From NCBI GenBank assembly GCA_001931875.2, contig MSJH02000399.1, forward strand, positions 1 to 32,044: 32,044 bases of DNA, given 5' to 3'. Below, piece by piece: positions 1 through 11,792 of the stretch (position 1 is the first letter of the stretch; every line of letters begins with the position of its first letter). The notes under the pieces were generated by a model, which made no database searches, was not told the DNA's origin, and worked only from the letters and a program-made list of their open reading frames with translations. A program made the position numbers and the translations under genes. The DNA is from Byssochlamys sp. IMV 00236 (taxonomy: Eukaryota; Ascomycota; Eurotiomycetes; Eurotiales; Thermoascaceae).

Positions 1-381
1 AAAAAAAAAAAAAAAAAAAAAAAAAAAACTACCAGTAAAGAGAAAGCCTTCGTTGGGATCAATCTCATCTAAATAGTGTCACTCTTTGATCTTCATCTTG
101 TTCTATTATTTTAACGCATCATTCTCTTATTTGCACCTCTGTTCTGTCATATCGTATCAATCATACTGATTGCGTTTTTCTTTGCACCAATTGAGAAATA
201 AATACAAATTGATCCTTTTTTACATGCGCTTCGTTTTTTCAAAATGGAGAGCATGACAAGTCTAATCTAGTGATTTCTATTGACTGTTCGATGAGAGGTT
301 TGCCAAGTGATTAAATATATTGAAATTTTATTCAAAACCCAGTATTTCATTTTTTATAAATCCGCGCACATAAAGAAGGGT
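1..381. other. Left-edge noncoding stretch beginning with a poly-A run
   Basis: The window opens with 28 A residues, followed by AT-rich sequence without a convincing gene. It lies downstream of the minus-strand ALG11 stop and so should hold that gene's 3' untranslated region. A short plus-strand open frame just after the A run ends at an in-frame TAA near position 50 and could be the tail of an exon from a gene further left, but too little is present to support a call. Confidence 0.4.
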
Positions 382-2137
382 TTATGTTAAACAAGGGCGT
401 AGGGCATACAAGAGATCTGAACTAAAGGCATCTTCTGAAAATTTATCACATGCTGATGCTCGAGCGTTGGATGCCATTTTTTCATATTCTTCTTCTGGCA
501 GTGACAACGCTGCATGCAGACAATCTGCAAAACTGTCAGCTGAATCTGCAAGGTATCCTGTAGGCCTTTCATCATAACTAGTGACAATATCCAGTTTAGG
601 TCCTCCCGAGTTATGTGCTACAGGGATGAGACCTGCTGCCATGTACTCTACAACACCTATACCGAAATGTTCGTTCCACATTGTATGTAACCCAATCTTG
701 GCTGTTGCTAAAGTAGACACCAGTAAGTCATAAGGCGCATTGATTTCAAATCGAACAAAGTCCTGTAATAAATTAATATACGGAAATGGATCCTTTGCAT
801 TAATAGCATACTTGGATATTTAGTTGTTTCACCAGTTCACGTAGATCATCTATTCTCTTTGCATCACCTTCGTTTCTTGAGCTTCCGATCAAGACAAGCT
901 CTACCTTTGTGTCTTTCCATTGTGGGTATTTTTCAAATAATCGTGCTAAAGATTTCAATTGTAATGCGTGATCCTTTTCAGGTCTAAACTGAGCAACACT
1001 GACAATCATCGGTTTCCTTCCTTTCAGAGGCAATTTGTTAAGTCTCTCTGTATCACAGGGTGGATAGACAATCTCTGCTTTAGTGTGCCACAACGAGTCG
1101 ATATGACCTTTGGTCCAGGTTGAGTTGACAGTGACTACCTGTGCAAATGATCCACAAAATCCATACAACTTGGCAAAGAGTCGATAGTATCTATTCTTTA
1201 TCAGAAACATATGTACTTATGTTGTATAGACTTACATCAATTTTCCAGTTGTCCAAATAGTGCTTTGAGCAAATCTGATATCATTGTTATATTGAGCCTT
1301 ACGCTCATAGACACGATTGACCATATCTGAGCTAATAATCGGATAATGAACATAGGCTGCAATTTTTATATTAGCGACATAATGTACTAAAGGAAAAGTG
1401 AAAGCGTAACCCATGGTGTCTATGATACGAATTGTCAATGGTTGTTCTCTTCAAATTCTATTTTTTTTTTATACCAAAGAACACATCGGGTACTAATTGA
1501 CTGATCGCTTCAAATCCAAGAAAGATTGAACCTAAACTCTGAAGGATTAAAGTGAAACGAGAGTATCTATGATAAGCATAAGTGATTAAAGAAAGGAAAG
1601 CAAATTCTCAATGTTTTACCTGTCATTTTCCACAAGGTATCTTTTCCTCAAATATACAAAAGCGAGTCGAGATGGATCAAGCTCAATACTAAAACTATTC
1701 TAAAAAAAAGAGATATAGTTTATGTGTATATATATATATATATATATATCACGTATGATTACCTTCACTTTTGCAAGTATTTGCTCTTTGGAGGCATCCA
1801 GATCGCCAGTGTAGACAACACAAATAACATTTCGAAACTCTTTTTGAATGTCGCGAACACATGTCCACAAGACACGTTCTCCTCCGCCTCCTGCATTGCT
1901 AAGAGAATAGATGAGCGATTATGAAATAAAATAATATAAATGTTACCAGTAAGGATGAAATAAACCTAAAAACAATGGTTCTTCAAGACGAGCTGTTGCT
2001 TCACCTAAATCGCGTACAAGTCTTGCTCTGTTGGCGTCTTTTGTTGATCTGATATAAACATTGAGTGCAACCAAAATTAACCACACTGCACCCAAGATGG
2101 CAGTAGCCCAAAATGATAATCCCAGAATGAGATTCAT
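382..2137 (-). CDS. ALG11: GDP-Man:Man3GlcNAc2-PP-Dol alpha-1,2-mannosyltransferase (ALG11)
   Basis: ALG11 adds the fourth and fifth mannoses, in alpha-1,2 linkage, to the dolichol-linked N-glycan precursor on the cytosolic face of the ER. I rebuild seven exons: 2137-1947, 1898-1763, 1699-1620, 1566-1475, 1419-1236, 1190-812 and 762-382, giving 480 aa, close to the 492 aa of human ALG11. The N-terminus carries one hydrophobic anchor (about residues 3-24). It is followed by [18 protein letters not shown], the typical ALG11 donor-side glycine-rich motif, then by [12 protein letters not shown], by [10 protein letters not shown], and near the C-terminus by the GT-B E-x7-E region ([13 protein letters not shown], then GGPKLDI). 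ATG 2137 is the first ATG; the frame is open further upstream only from a TTG. It diverges from PRP39 over about 370 bp. An intron next to exon 2 holds a TA microsatellite. The family call is strong; exon edges are inferred. Confidence 0.93.
1724..1750. repeat. (TA)n microsatellite in an ALG11 intron
   Basis: This is a run of alternating T and A lying inside the intron between ALG11 exons 2 and 3, on the donor side of the intron in gene orientation. It is a simple repeat with no coding role and is likely to vary in length between strains. Confidence 0.85.
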
Positions 2138-2505
2138 ATGGAAGAAGTTAAAGCTACTCTGGGTTCTAAAAGTGAACGGATGTCCCAAAAGTCACGCTTT
2201 GTTTAAGCAAAAGAGGAATAAACAATACGGTTAATCTATCAAACAAGGTCCATTTTTTGTGTGTAATCATGGCACTTTATTAACAGGAAGAATAGAGCGA
2301 CTTTTTTGTTATTGACTGACAAGTCAATGCCTTACAGTTATCATGTTCAAATAGTGTTGTTCTCCCTAATCCTCTCTTTGTTTCGGCATTTGAATTCCAG
2401 ATCTCTTTCTCTTTTTCATCACCTTTTCTTTGCCCTATTGTCCTTCCATTCTCTCTCTCTCTCTTTCTCTACTTTCTTTATCTCTCTTTTTCTTTATTCT
2501 CAACA

Positions 2506-4445
2506 ATGTCCGGAAATGCAGAATGGGATCGACTTTGGCAAATTGTACACGCGACACCCGAAGATTTCAGTTCTTGGGAACAACTTATTCGCGTTGCAGA
2601 ATCAGCAGAGATTACGTCTACGAGTCCACCTGAACATATTACCAACTTGGAACTAGTGTATGATGCATTTTTATCCAAGTTTCCGCTCTGTTTCGGTTAC
2701 TGGAAAAAGTATGCCGACTGGGAAGGAATTGCGCGCGGCAGCCAAGGAGCAGAAAGAGTAAGTACCAACTAAAGTCACTTTCCATAATAATCATTTTATT
2801 ACAGACGTTTGAAAGAGGGGTAGCTGCTATTCATAATTCGATTGATCTCTGGAATCACTATCTTGATTTTAAATTAGCCACAACAACAGACAACCAAGAA
2901 CTAGAAAGGTAATAGGGAAGCAAAAGAAAAAAAAAAATAGCCTAGTATTCATATCCATGTTAGACTGTTTGAACGAGCCGCTGTGAATGTTGGATACGAC
3001 TTTTTGGGGCATCCTTTCTGGGACAAATATATTGACTTTGTAGAGAATAGAGTATCCGACCCTAAAAAACTGATGGAACTGATGAACCGTATTGTGATCA
3101 TACCAATGCATCAATATGCTCGTTATTATGAGAAATGGAGAGGACTTTGTGCAAATACAAAGCCATCTGAAGCTGTCAATGATGCCACACTGCAACAATT
3201 TTTATCAGAGATTAAGGCAGAAAAGGGAGAGTTAACAGGGGATGCGCTTGAGAAGACCCTGAGGGAAAAGCTAGACGCGCAAATAGCTAAAGTATACAAG
3301 GAGACACAAGAGGGAACAAATAAACGCTGGGTGTATGAGGCAGAGATTAAACGTTCATACTTTCATATCAAGCCGTTAGATAGGCCTCAGCTTCAAAATT
3401 GGAACAAGTATTTGGACTTTGAGGAATCTGCGGGTGACGTCGCTCGTATTCGAGCACTCTATGAGCGATGCCTTGTACCATGCGTAAGTAGAACGTTGCA
3501 TGATTGTGGATATACTAATTATTATTGATTTAGGCGCAATATGAAGAATTTTGGTTACGATATGGGCAATGGTTAGCCAAAAATAACCTGATCTCAGAAG
3601 CCAAATCTGCATATGAAAGGGCAGCTTATACGTTCCTATCAAAAGATAAAATACACATCAAGCTTGCGTTAGCATTAGTCTTGGAGGAAGAAGGAAATAT
3701 AGACGAAGCAAGGTCAACATACACATCAATACTACAATCAAGTAATGAACGTATACACAAAGCAATCAATCGCCTAACCTCTTTCTTTTAGCTCCTACAC
3801 ATATTGAAGCCGTTACAGATTATATTCATTTCGAACGTAGACAAAATACAGATACCTTTGAATCTCTCATCAGTCAATATATCAGCTCAGCCTATCTGGA
3901 TGAATCTGCAAGAGTCTATTTGACTGTTCAGTATATTAAATACCTACAACAGGTTCATATAAAGTTAGAAGGTGCATGCATGCTCATTATTAAACACTTC
4001 CTTTTTTCTATAGAAAATGGAATCAGACAAGATAAGAGAAATGTATGAGACTTATTCTAGTGCATACGTCAAAAGCAAATACTTTTGGATAAATTATATC
4101 AATTTTGAACTTGGATTGTTTGATAAAGAAGCCAATAAGCGTATTATAAAAGTTTTTGAAAAAGCAAGAAAATCTTTGTCAGCTGAAGATCAGCAAATCA
4201 TTAATAACCGTTATAGGAGTTATTTGATGGAAAGAGGTGATGATGTTCATTTACTGAATAGAGTACCTTTACATATCTCTACAGAGTTTAAATCAGAAAA
4301 TGAAGAACCAAATACATTAAAGCGCCCACATGAAGATGATAATAATAATAATAATCCTTATGCAAAGCAACCGCGTTATGATGCATACGCTGGCTATGGT
4401 CAGCAGTCAATGAATTATGCCGGTAGCTATTATACTCCACAATAA
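2506..4445 (+). CDS. PRP39: Pre-mRNA-processing factor 39 (U1 snRNP, HAT repeats)
   Basis: PRP39 is a U1 snRNP-associated scaffold of HAT (half-a-TPR) repeats that helps U1 recognise 5' splice sites. Six exons fit: 2506-2757, 2805-2908, 2964-3483, 3534-3741, 3792-3952 and 4014-4445, coding 558 aa. Repeated HAT signatures are visible: FGYWKKYADWEG, SIDLWNHYLDF, LGHPFWDKYIDFVE, LQNWNKYLDFEE, YEEFWLRYGQWL and SKYFWINYINFE. The C-terminus is Asn/Tyr-rich and low in complexity, with a poly-Asn run near 4340. The last intron has a weak donor (CAG followed by GTTCAT). The ATG sits after a long C/T-rich stretch, typical of fungal 5' leaders. It converges with the BRCT gene (stops 133 bp apart). A fit to PRP39 rather than PRP42 rests on overall similarity and order of repeats. 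Confidence 0.9.
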
Positions 4446-4578
4446 GATCTTCATGTACACATACATACACACACACAATTTATACAAACATATCCAATGA
4501 TAGAAAAAAGAAAAAAAAAAAAGGCTGCAGAAATAAATCACGAATTATTTATTTATCTTCCTTTTTTTACAATATGCA

Positions 4579-6362
4579 TCATGTCTTTTGCTTCTTATGG
4601 CTGAGCCAATTGGAAGACTTTACCTCTTTTTCATATGCGTTCATATCAGGCATCACAATGTTACTTAGGACACGTATTGCCTTGACTGCTGCTTTTCTTG
4701 GATTGACAATATCAATGGATCCCTTTTCGTCAACATTGATGATTTCATAAACATGCTTGGACCTTGAATAATCTGGCACTGTCTGAGGATTCATCCAGAG
4801 CTTTACTTTATCATGCAACAGATGAGTTCTACCCACTGTTTGATTTAATACGTTACTCTTTTCTGGAATATATCTATATCGCTTGTGATCGCAATCTAAT
4901 ATCTTCCACTGCTGATAACATTCTTCAAGCCAGATATGATTGACGATTGTCATGCCTTTGTTGAGTGCCTCTTTATATTTATCACTCTTTTTCGATCCAC
5001 AAATCAAATGTGTCGTCTGCTGGTCCATCAGAGGATTGAAAACGGCGCCTGTATGAATGATGAGTCTTCGAAGAAAGTCTCTGGGCACGTCTCTGTATCC
5101 TGTGATGGAGATATGTAAACAATCCATACCAGGAATACCTCCTTGTGGAGCAGGATAGTCCAGAAGAGTACTCAAGGGCGACAGCACATATCCCCGTGCT
5201 AGCGTGTTGGTTAGCCACCAAAGGCTTGCAATGGTCTTGTTATCCTTAAATGCCTGAATACCTTCCTCCGTTGATCGATGCTTCAAGATGACAATGGTAA
5301 CAGGAGTATCATAGTCAGTTGATACTGTTCCTCCAGCACGCTTTATACATTGAATCAATCGAGATTTAAAATTATCCTTGACGTGAATATCAGTACCAAA
5401 GTATATGATTTGATTTGCTAAAACTGTACAATCTGTAGCGTCTTTTAGATGATCTTGATTTGGGTATGGATGAATAGTTGCAGGCGATGTTGGGTTATAT
5501 ACAGTGGGGGTTGGAAACCGATATGAAGTGATATCTATCTTTTCTCCAAATCTTAAACAGTCATCTAGCCATTGTGGTAATACAACCGGAATGCAATGGT
5601 CTATGCAGTGTTGATATTCTGCCTATAATCTATTGGTTAATGTTGTTCTCTCTCTTTTTTTCCTTGTTTTCTAATTCATTACTCCTCTTGGGTTAATACA
5701 AATCAAGTGTGTGATATCTTCTGTCAGATCATTACGGACTTGTCCTCCACGTTCTCTTATCTCTTCGGTCAACCTTTGGACGTCTGCTTGAGATATCTAT
5801 TTCCATTATTTTAATGTCTTGTAAGAGTAGACAATTAAAAAAAATAACACTTACGTCTAAAATAAACAAGACAACACCTGATAAGAACTGGTTGGGTTTG
5901 GATGGTGAGTAATATTGTGTCCTAACAGAGAAGAGTTGATGAATATATTCAAATAGAAAGAGGGGAAAGAATAGTCCTTTACTCATGAACAAATCCATTA
6001 ATGATGGCTGTTTCTATCCAAAGAGGCTACACATTATAAAAACAATTTAGTTGTAGAACTAATATAAAAAGTCAACATACAGTGACAGAATGCACGTTAG
6101 GCTGATCTAAGCTCTTTTCTAAAGACACGTACAAGTTGAACGTATTCTCGTTATCTGCTGAGACTGCACCATTGCTCTCAAGTAGGTTGATCAACTATTG
6201 TCTCTCTTTTATTAAATCTTTCTTTTTGTTTCAATCCTTTCTTACGCGTGTTCTTGTAGTTGATTCAAGTGAACTGTCTATTGAATAGACGACATTTCTA
6301 AAGATGGGTACAGATTTTTTATCATTCAAACGTCTTCCAAGCTTTAGTTCATGTCTTGACAT
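4579..6362 (-). CDS. Four-BRCT protein, Rtt107/Brc1-like, short form
   Basis: Rtt107 (budding yeast) and Brc1 (fission yeast) are multi-BRCT scaffolds that act at stalled or damaged replication forks. Six exons fit: 6362-6246, 6194-6081, 6026-5983, 5921-5855, 5796-5683 and 5622-4579, giving 499 aa. Four tandem BRCT folds can be read. Landmarks are PLWIETAIINGFVHE (end of BRCT1), GVVLFILD to PVVLPQWLDDCLRFG (BRCT2), VLANQIIYFGTD to SLWWLTNTLARGY (BRCT3), and CLHISITGYRDVPRDFLRRL to VNHIWLEECYQQW (BRCT4). The stretch YPAPQGGIPG before BRCT4, and the BRCT4 start itself, resemble the Rtt107/Brc1 family closely. Yeast members are much longer (about 880-1070 aa) and carry a C-terminal BRCT pair; this gene stops about 70 residues after BRCT4 with a basic end. 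It could be a naturally short member or a different four-BRCT protein. Confidence 0.75.
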
Positions 6363-6779
6363 TAAGACTAGACAAAAATAAGTTCAAAAGTCTATGGGCG
6401 CAAATCCAAAAAAAAAGTCCCAGAATTTGAGGGTGTTGTGGCTACCTCCCATTTTGAACTGTATACTTCAAGCTTTTTTGCTGCAAGCATTGCTATTTAC
6501 TCCCTGGTTTTTCAAGCCAGTAACAATCACATTGTTTTGATCCATTTCAGTAATTGGATTCGTCCTTGACGCGGTTCGTGCCTACATAGGTCTTTTAGAT
6601 AAATCTTGATGACGTTTGTGTGTTTTGTATGTCATTGTATGAGTTTTGGCACAGATCTATAGTCATCGCCAAATCTACCACAAAGTGTCTTGAGTTGAGA
6701 TGATCTTGTGTTTGAAATTTTCATTTAACATCCAGTGGATACAAGTAAAAGGAAAACTCCTTAGTCCTACGACGGTGCC

Positions 6780-8110
6780 TGCGGAGGCTGCACAAGTGGA
6801 GCAGCACTTGTAAACGTAAGGATTGTGGCATTCGGGAGGGGTGGAGGCGGCAGTGAAGGAAGGATACTATCAAATAATAGCCTGTTGGAGTTACTGGCAA
6901 TAACAGTAATAGAAGAGGATATTCTCTGCCAAAAGATCGCCCTATGTAAAGTTAATGCTTGGTTATTGTTATTACCAGGATTGGCCTCACCAAACTAACT
7001 GGATAACCAAAATCGTGTTGTATCAGTGTTGAGGTGATTACGTCGGATTGGATATCAGATTCCTTTTCATATGACGAACTCCTGGTCCATTGCAATGCTA
7101 TGTTTCGGCCTTGATCGGACAGAAAGGGTATCATAATAAGTGGCTTGCAGATTAACTTCCCTGATCTTGTCCAAATGTAGCAATCAATTTCGTGATAGCT
7201 TGGTCAGACTAACGTAATAAGCTACATTCTGCTCTTTGGGGGTATCCTAACTGGGGTATCTATTCTTCATTTCTGCTTGTTGAGCTCATCAGGCGAGTTT
7301 CTCTTTCCTGACCTCGGACAACGTATACAGACTCTCCCCCAGTTATATGTATGTCTTGACTAAAAAAACACGCGTATCATCCAGGCAATACATTATCCAT
7401 ATATCTTGATTAATTCCTCTAATGTCGGAATATCCTCCCTCCTTCCCTTCACCTTAAAATGGTGGAAATTTCTCTACAGCTTCGTCCATTGCTTTGTTGA
7501 TCCACTGATGATAAGCAGAAAGGTCTCAATCTCCCATGGTCCTGCATCCTCTTTTTCCATTGACGGTGGGAAATAAGAATCACGAACCCGGCTTGTATAT
7601 TTGTCCATTACTTCAGGCTGGATGGAGGTGGCCATCATAACTGTTATTATATGACGAGCTTTGTCGACGCTTTCAGAACTACACGGCTATATCATTATTC
7701 GTAACCATGGTGAAATGGTTACGGTTTGATATAGTCACTCTCTCCAAAGCCCACTAACTGCTCCAGAAAAAGCACGGCCTTTACAGAAATTTCCCTTCTT
7801 CTAATACAGCTGATTGGAGCTAGCTTTTGGCCACTCTCAAAACCCTTCCGATGGTTGGCGTGATTGACGTGACACTTGTCTTTGTTAATGTTCTTTGCAA
7901 ACTCAATGATGTTCAAATCGTCGGGTTTGTCGGCAGAGGTACAACACATCCTCAAATTAACCTTGTCATCTATAGCAGAGAGCTGGAACTTTACTGTTTC
8001 TTGCTACTGGTCAACACTTTTGGGAAAAAAAAAATACTGCATCAGCGTGGTAATAGTATTTGCTACCATGTGCTTACTTGTGTTTGAAGTATTGCCTGCT
8101 TCTTTTGCAT
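6780..8110 (-). pseudogene. Decayed protein-coding remnant, family not identified
   Basis: Several protein-like frames follow each other on the minus strand, broken by stops and frameshifts. From 8110 to 7719 one frame stays open except for a TAG at 8004-8006. It contains QETVKFQLSAIDDKVNLRMC and then DDLNIIEFAKNINKDKC, which reads like real protein. Further along are PEVMDKYTSRVRDSYFPPS (near 7600), GRREDIPTLEELIKIYG (near 7420), FLSDQGRNIALQWTRSSSYE (near 7100) and a Pro-rich LPSLPPPPLPNATILTF (near 6850). No start-to-stop gene can be assembled. The IEFAKN-type stretch faintly recalls lineage-expanded mucoralean proteins of unknown function, but this is an impression only. The rest of the 6.4-8.3 kb gap shows nothing else I can support. 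Confidence 0.4.
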
Positions 8111-8373
8111 TAATTTGAAGACTAAATATGAGCATAAAACGTGTTGATTTATATAGGTACGACCAGCAATTTTGAAATAAAGGCATATTGTGACTGAGTT
8201 TGATTTATATAAATAACGCGACAACAAAAAGTATTGGTATGCGTTGTCAATTTAAGAAAAGGAATTTTATCAAAGGGGTAAAGAAGAACAAGAAAAAGTT
8301 GGTTGATAAAGAAATTACTGTGTGAATATAAAAGAGAGTGAGAAATAAAAGAGTTTATTACATCTTTTTTCTT

Positions 8374-9242
8374 ATGAAATACTTGCCTATCCTAAGTAGA
8401 TTATTGATTGTTGGAACATTCTATGAAGATGCTTTACGAACATTCTGGCAGTGGGAAGATCAAGCATTTTATCTTCAAAGAGTTCGACATATCCCCAAGA
8501 TTGTAACATTTACATTTTTAGCCGTCAATTTATCTGTATGTGTTTCCTATATATACACACATGCCTACTTTGTTTAACCTTTATCTGCTAGTGCATGACA
8601 ATATTTGCAACATGTGTAGTATTAAAGAATCGAATTGGATTATCAACTGCGATATTAGTGACTTTAAGTTTATGTCAAGCATTAGTATTTGGATTATTAA
8701 ATGATGTGGTAAAAACGTATGATGTGTATGATGAATATGAACTATTGACCATAAATCAGATGGTTTTGTTACGAACTCTATCAGTAACAGGTGGTCTATT
8801 GTTATGCATGACAGAGTCCTTGAATCAAAAAAAGTCACGAAACTTAATGTTTGCTTCTCTTCCTCAACTGTCACCTATAGATAAACACAAATATCATCAA
8901 CTCGCCGGTCGTATCCTTCTTGTCTTTCTATGTCTTGGCTTTATTCTCAATGGTGAATGGAGTATGTTACGCAGAGTTATCCTATTTGTCGGACTGGCTG
9001 CATGCGCCATGATAATTATCGGATTTCAAGCCAGATGGTCAGCCACATTGTTGGTTGCCTTGCTCTGTATCATCAATCTCCTTATCAACAACTGGTGGTC
9101 TTCAGCACATAGATCCCATCAAAGAGAATTTCTCAAATATGATTTCTTTCAATGTCTCAGTATCACCGGAGGCTTACTCTCTCTTCTCTCTGTTGGACCT
9201 GGTAGACTCAGTTATGACGGAAAAAGAAAAAAGGAAATTTGA
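8374..9242 (+). CDS. SURF4/Erv29-family ER cargo receptor
   Basis: SURF4/Erv29 proteins load soluble secretory cargo into COPII vesicles at the ER and cycle between ER and Golgi. Two exons (8374-8535, 8592-9242) give 270 aa, matching the family's usual length of about 270. Family hallmarks are LPILSRLLIVGTFYEDALR with FWQWEDQ at the N-terminus, VTGGLLLCMTES in the middle, HQLAGRILLVFLCLGF, and FLKYDFFQCLSITGGLLSLL followed by GPGRLSYD near the end. Seven or so hydrophobic segments are spread along the chain. The protein ends in KRKKEI, placing lysines at -3 and -4: a dilysine ER-retrieval signal as expected for the family. The frame is open 36 nt upstream only from a GTG, so ATG 8374 is used. 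The stop lies 74 bp before the alpha-galactosidase start. Confidence 0.95.
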
Positions 9243-9316
9243 GAAATAAAGCGCATATCTATTTATTTTAGCTCACTCCTGGGTTTCAATGATTTTACTA
9301 CCTTCTTTTTTCTCTC

Positions 9317-11634
9317 ATGAACCTTTCTCCAACCTCATTTCAAAACTCTAAAGCACAGCTTTGCTTTTATTATAAGCTAGACAAGAAACTTGTCAAGTAT
9401 AAAAACGAACTTATCCAGCCTGGTGGCACGTTTTCGACTGATGCTGCTCAAGTCACGTTAAAGACCCTTCCTCATACCAATAATAAAGGCGGTTATATAC
9501 TGTCATTTAGCGTCAAAGCGAAAAAACCTATTGAACTTGCTCAATTCAAAGCAACATTTATGACTGACTTGCAAGACCAACGCATGTTGGCAAATGGTTT
9601 TCAAAGCTGGAGTCAAGCAAGAGAAATGACAAAGAATGACAAGATTAACCCTATTCGATCCTCTATTGCCTGGTACACACAACTGAACCTTCAAGGGTAA
9701 AATCAATATATACACATACACGTAGTGCTTTATATACTGACTATTGCTCATAGTGATTATGATATATTTCAACATTCTGGCGAAAGGGGCGTCATTCACT
9801 CAAGTAGTTACACTCACTTTCGAGACATGAAGAACGTTTTTTCCTTTTTTGGATCCGTGTCCGAACAGTACGGCTATACTTACTTCATCGGTGACTTTAA
9901 TAGCAATTCTTTCAGCATCTACAAGGACGTGTCCGGAATGCGACTTGACAAGGACGAAGAAATTGAACTTGTACGCATCTTTATGGCACAAGGATTAGAT
10001 GCAGAGGCAGCCATCTGGGACGATTATGCAGAGTTTTACCCTGACCGCAGATGTATCCGAGGTAATAGCATGAAGCGTCACGTGAACGGCTGGACGTCCT
10101 GGTACAACTATTATGGAGACGTGAGCGAGCTAGTGATTAATGAAAACGTGGAGGCCCTCAAGCAATTTCAATATCCAATCGACATTTTCCAAATTGATGA
10201 TGGATTTCAGACTGCGATTGGTGACTGGCTGTCAATTAACGAAAAGTTTCCAAGCGGCATGAAGGCTGTGGCCAGTAAGATCAAGAATGCTGGATTTAAG
10301 GCAGGACTCTGGTTAGCTCCTTACGCAGTTGGGTTTAACAGTCGTCTGGCTCAAGAACATCCAGACTGGCTCATCATCGATCCTGAATCAAAGAAGCCTG
10401 TCGTGGCTGGACCTAACTGGGGCGGATTTTATGCACTGGATATGTATCATCCTGGAGCGCGTCAATATCTAAAAGAAGTCTTTGATACCGTCTTGCACGA
10501 TTGGGGATTTGACATGCTCAAGCTTGATTTCTGTTTTGCTGCTGCCATGATTCCTCGCTGTGGAAAGTCGAGAGGTCAGATCATGTGGGAAGCTATGGAC
10601 TTGATCCGAGATCTTGTTGGCCCAGACAAGCTTGTCCTTGGCTGTGGTGTCCCCTTAGCCTGTGCATTTAGAAAAGTAGACTATTGTCGTATCGGTTCTG
10701 ATGTTGCTCCTTGGTGGGAAGGTAATGTTGCTATTATTATCTCTTAAATTGTTACTAAAAATAAATGTGTATAGATAGCAAGCTAAAGTTACTTCACGTT
10801 CGAGAACGCGTATCAACAGCCAATTCGCTTGTTTCAACGCTCAGCCGATGGTCCATGTCTGATAGAATGTTCGGCAATGATCCAGATGTCATGATTATCC
10901 GTAACCAAAACAACAAACTGACACCCAGCGAACGATATACTCTCTGTGTACTTAACAACATCCTTGGTGCTCTTGTCTTTAGCTCCGACAATGTAGCACT
11001 GTACGGTCAGGATGAACACTTGCTTTATGCAGCAACGTTTCCCAAAGTGATAGCACAGGTCAAGAGAGTGCTCGAGTTTAGAAAAGACTGTTTTATGGTC
11101 CAGTACTCGGTCCAGAACGGATCTGTGGTCAATCAGTATACAACATATAGTAACCTAACCGAGGAGGAACAAGTGATTTATTTACCAGAATCTTCCAAAG
11201 ACACTCACCTCTTGTTTGCTACCTCAAGTGAGATGCACACAGCCTATTCAGACTATAGTGAACCCATCTTTTATCATCCTTCGTCAGAGGTCAAACTTAA
11301 GATCCACGAGACCAAGACGTTCCTCCATATCCCTCCAGAAAGTGACAGTCTCTTGTTGTTAGGCACTACGGCTCATATTGTGCCAGGCGCTGAATTAGAA
11401 ACGTTTAAAAAAGAAGGAAAGGATGACATCAAGATTAGCTTTAGATTGGAAAATTCCAGACGTCACAAAGTCTATTTTGCATTAGGAAAGTATCTGCATA
11501 CAAGTCGATCGTTTGTACCACCCGTCTGCAAGGTCAACGGTAAGCAAGCAGAACATGCTTGGATTCCAGTACATGGATTTGGAGAGGGAAGAGCCAAGAG
11601 TGAAGTATTAGCGTTTAGCTTGGAACAATATTAA
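9317..11634 (+). CDS. GH36 alpha-galactosidase, no signal peptide
   Basis: This enzyme should hydrolyse terminal alpha-galactosides such as melibiose, raffinose-family sugars or galactinol. Three exons (9317-9696, 9754-10721, 10775-11634) give 735 aa, the usual GH36 size. The order is an N-terminal beta-sandwich (residues 1 to about 230), a TIM barrel from about VNGWTSWYNYYGD, and a C-terminal beta domain ending near 735. IDIFQIDDGFQ and GLWLAPYAV are barrel strands. The nucleophile is Asp385 in MLKLDFCF and the acid/base is Asp443 in CRIGSDVAPWWE, both intact. There is no N-terminal hydrophobic stretch, so a cytosolic enzyme is inferred, which would need sugar uptake or an internal substrate. 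The second intron interrupts the coding sequence just after the acid/base motif. A polyadenylation-like AATAAA lies at 11677. It follows the SURF4 gene by 74 bp on the same strand and faces the alpha-arrestin gene. Confidence 0.93.
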
Positions 11635-11639
11635 ATTGT

Positions 11640-11792
11640 TTATTAGAAAGAGGGATATAATAATAATAATAATAGTAATAAAGAGAGTTGTATTATCAAA
11701 TGTATATATATAAAATGTATATTATTATGAATGTGAATGATATTTACAATAATGTATGAAAACAAACAGAGTCTATATGTATATGATATGCC
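11640..11792. terminator. Short convergent 3' region with AATAAA signal
   Basis: The 158 bp between the alpha-galactosidase and alpha-arrestin stops is strongly AT-rich. It holds a TAA trinucleotide run near 11657-11675 and a plus-strand AATAAA at 11677-11682. It must serve as the 3' end for both convergent genes. Confidence 0.45.

Noticed and set aside
1..60. Tail of a plus-strand gene after the poly-A run
   Set aside because: Only about 13 codons before a stop, with no family match; it cannot be told apart from chance.
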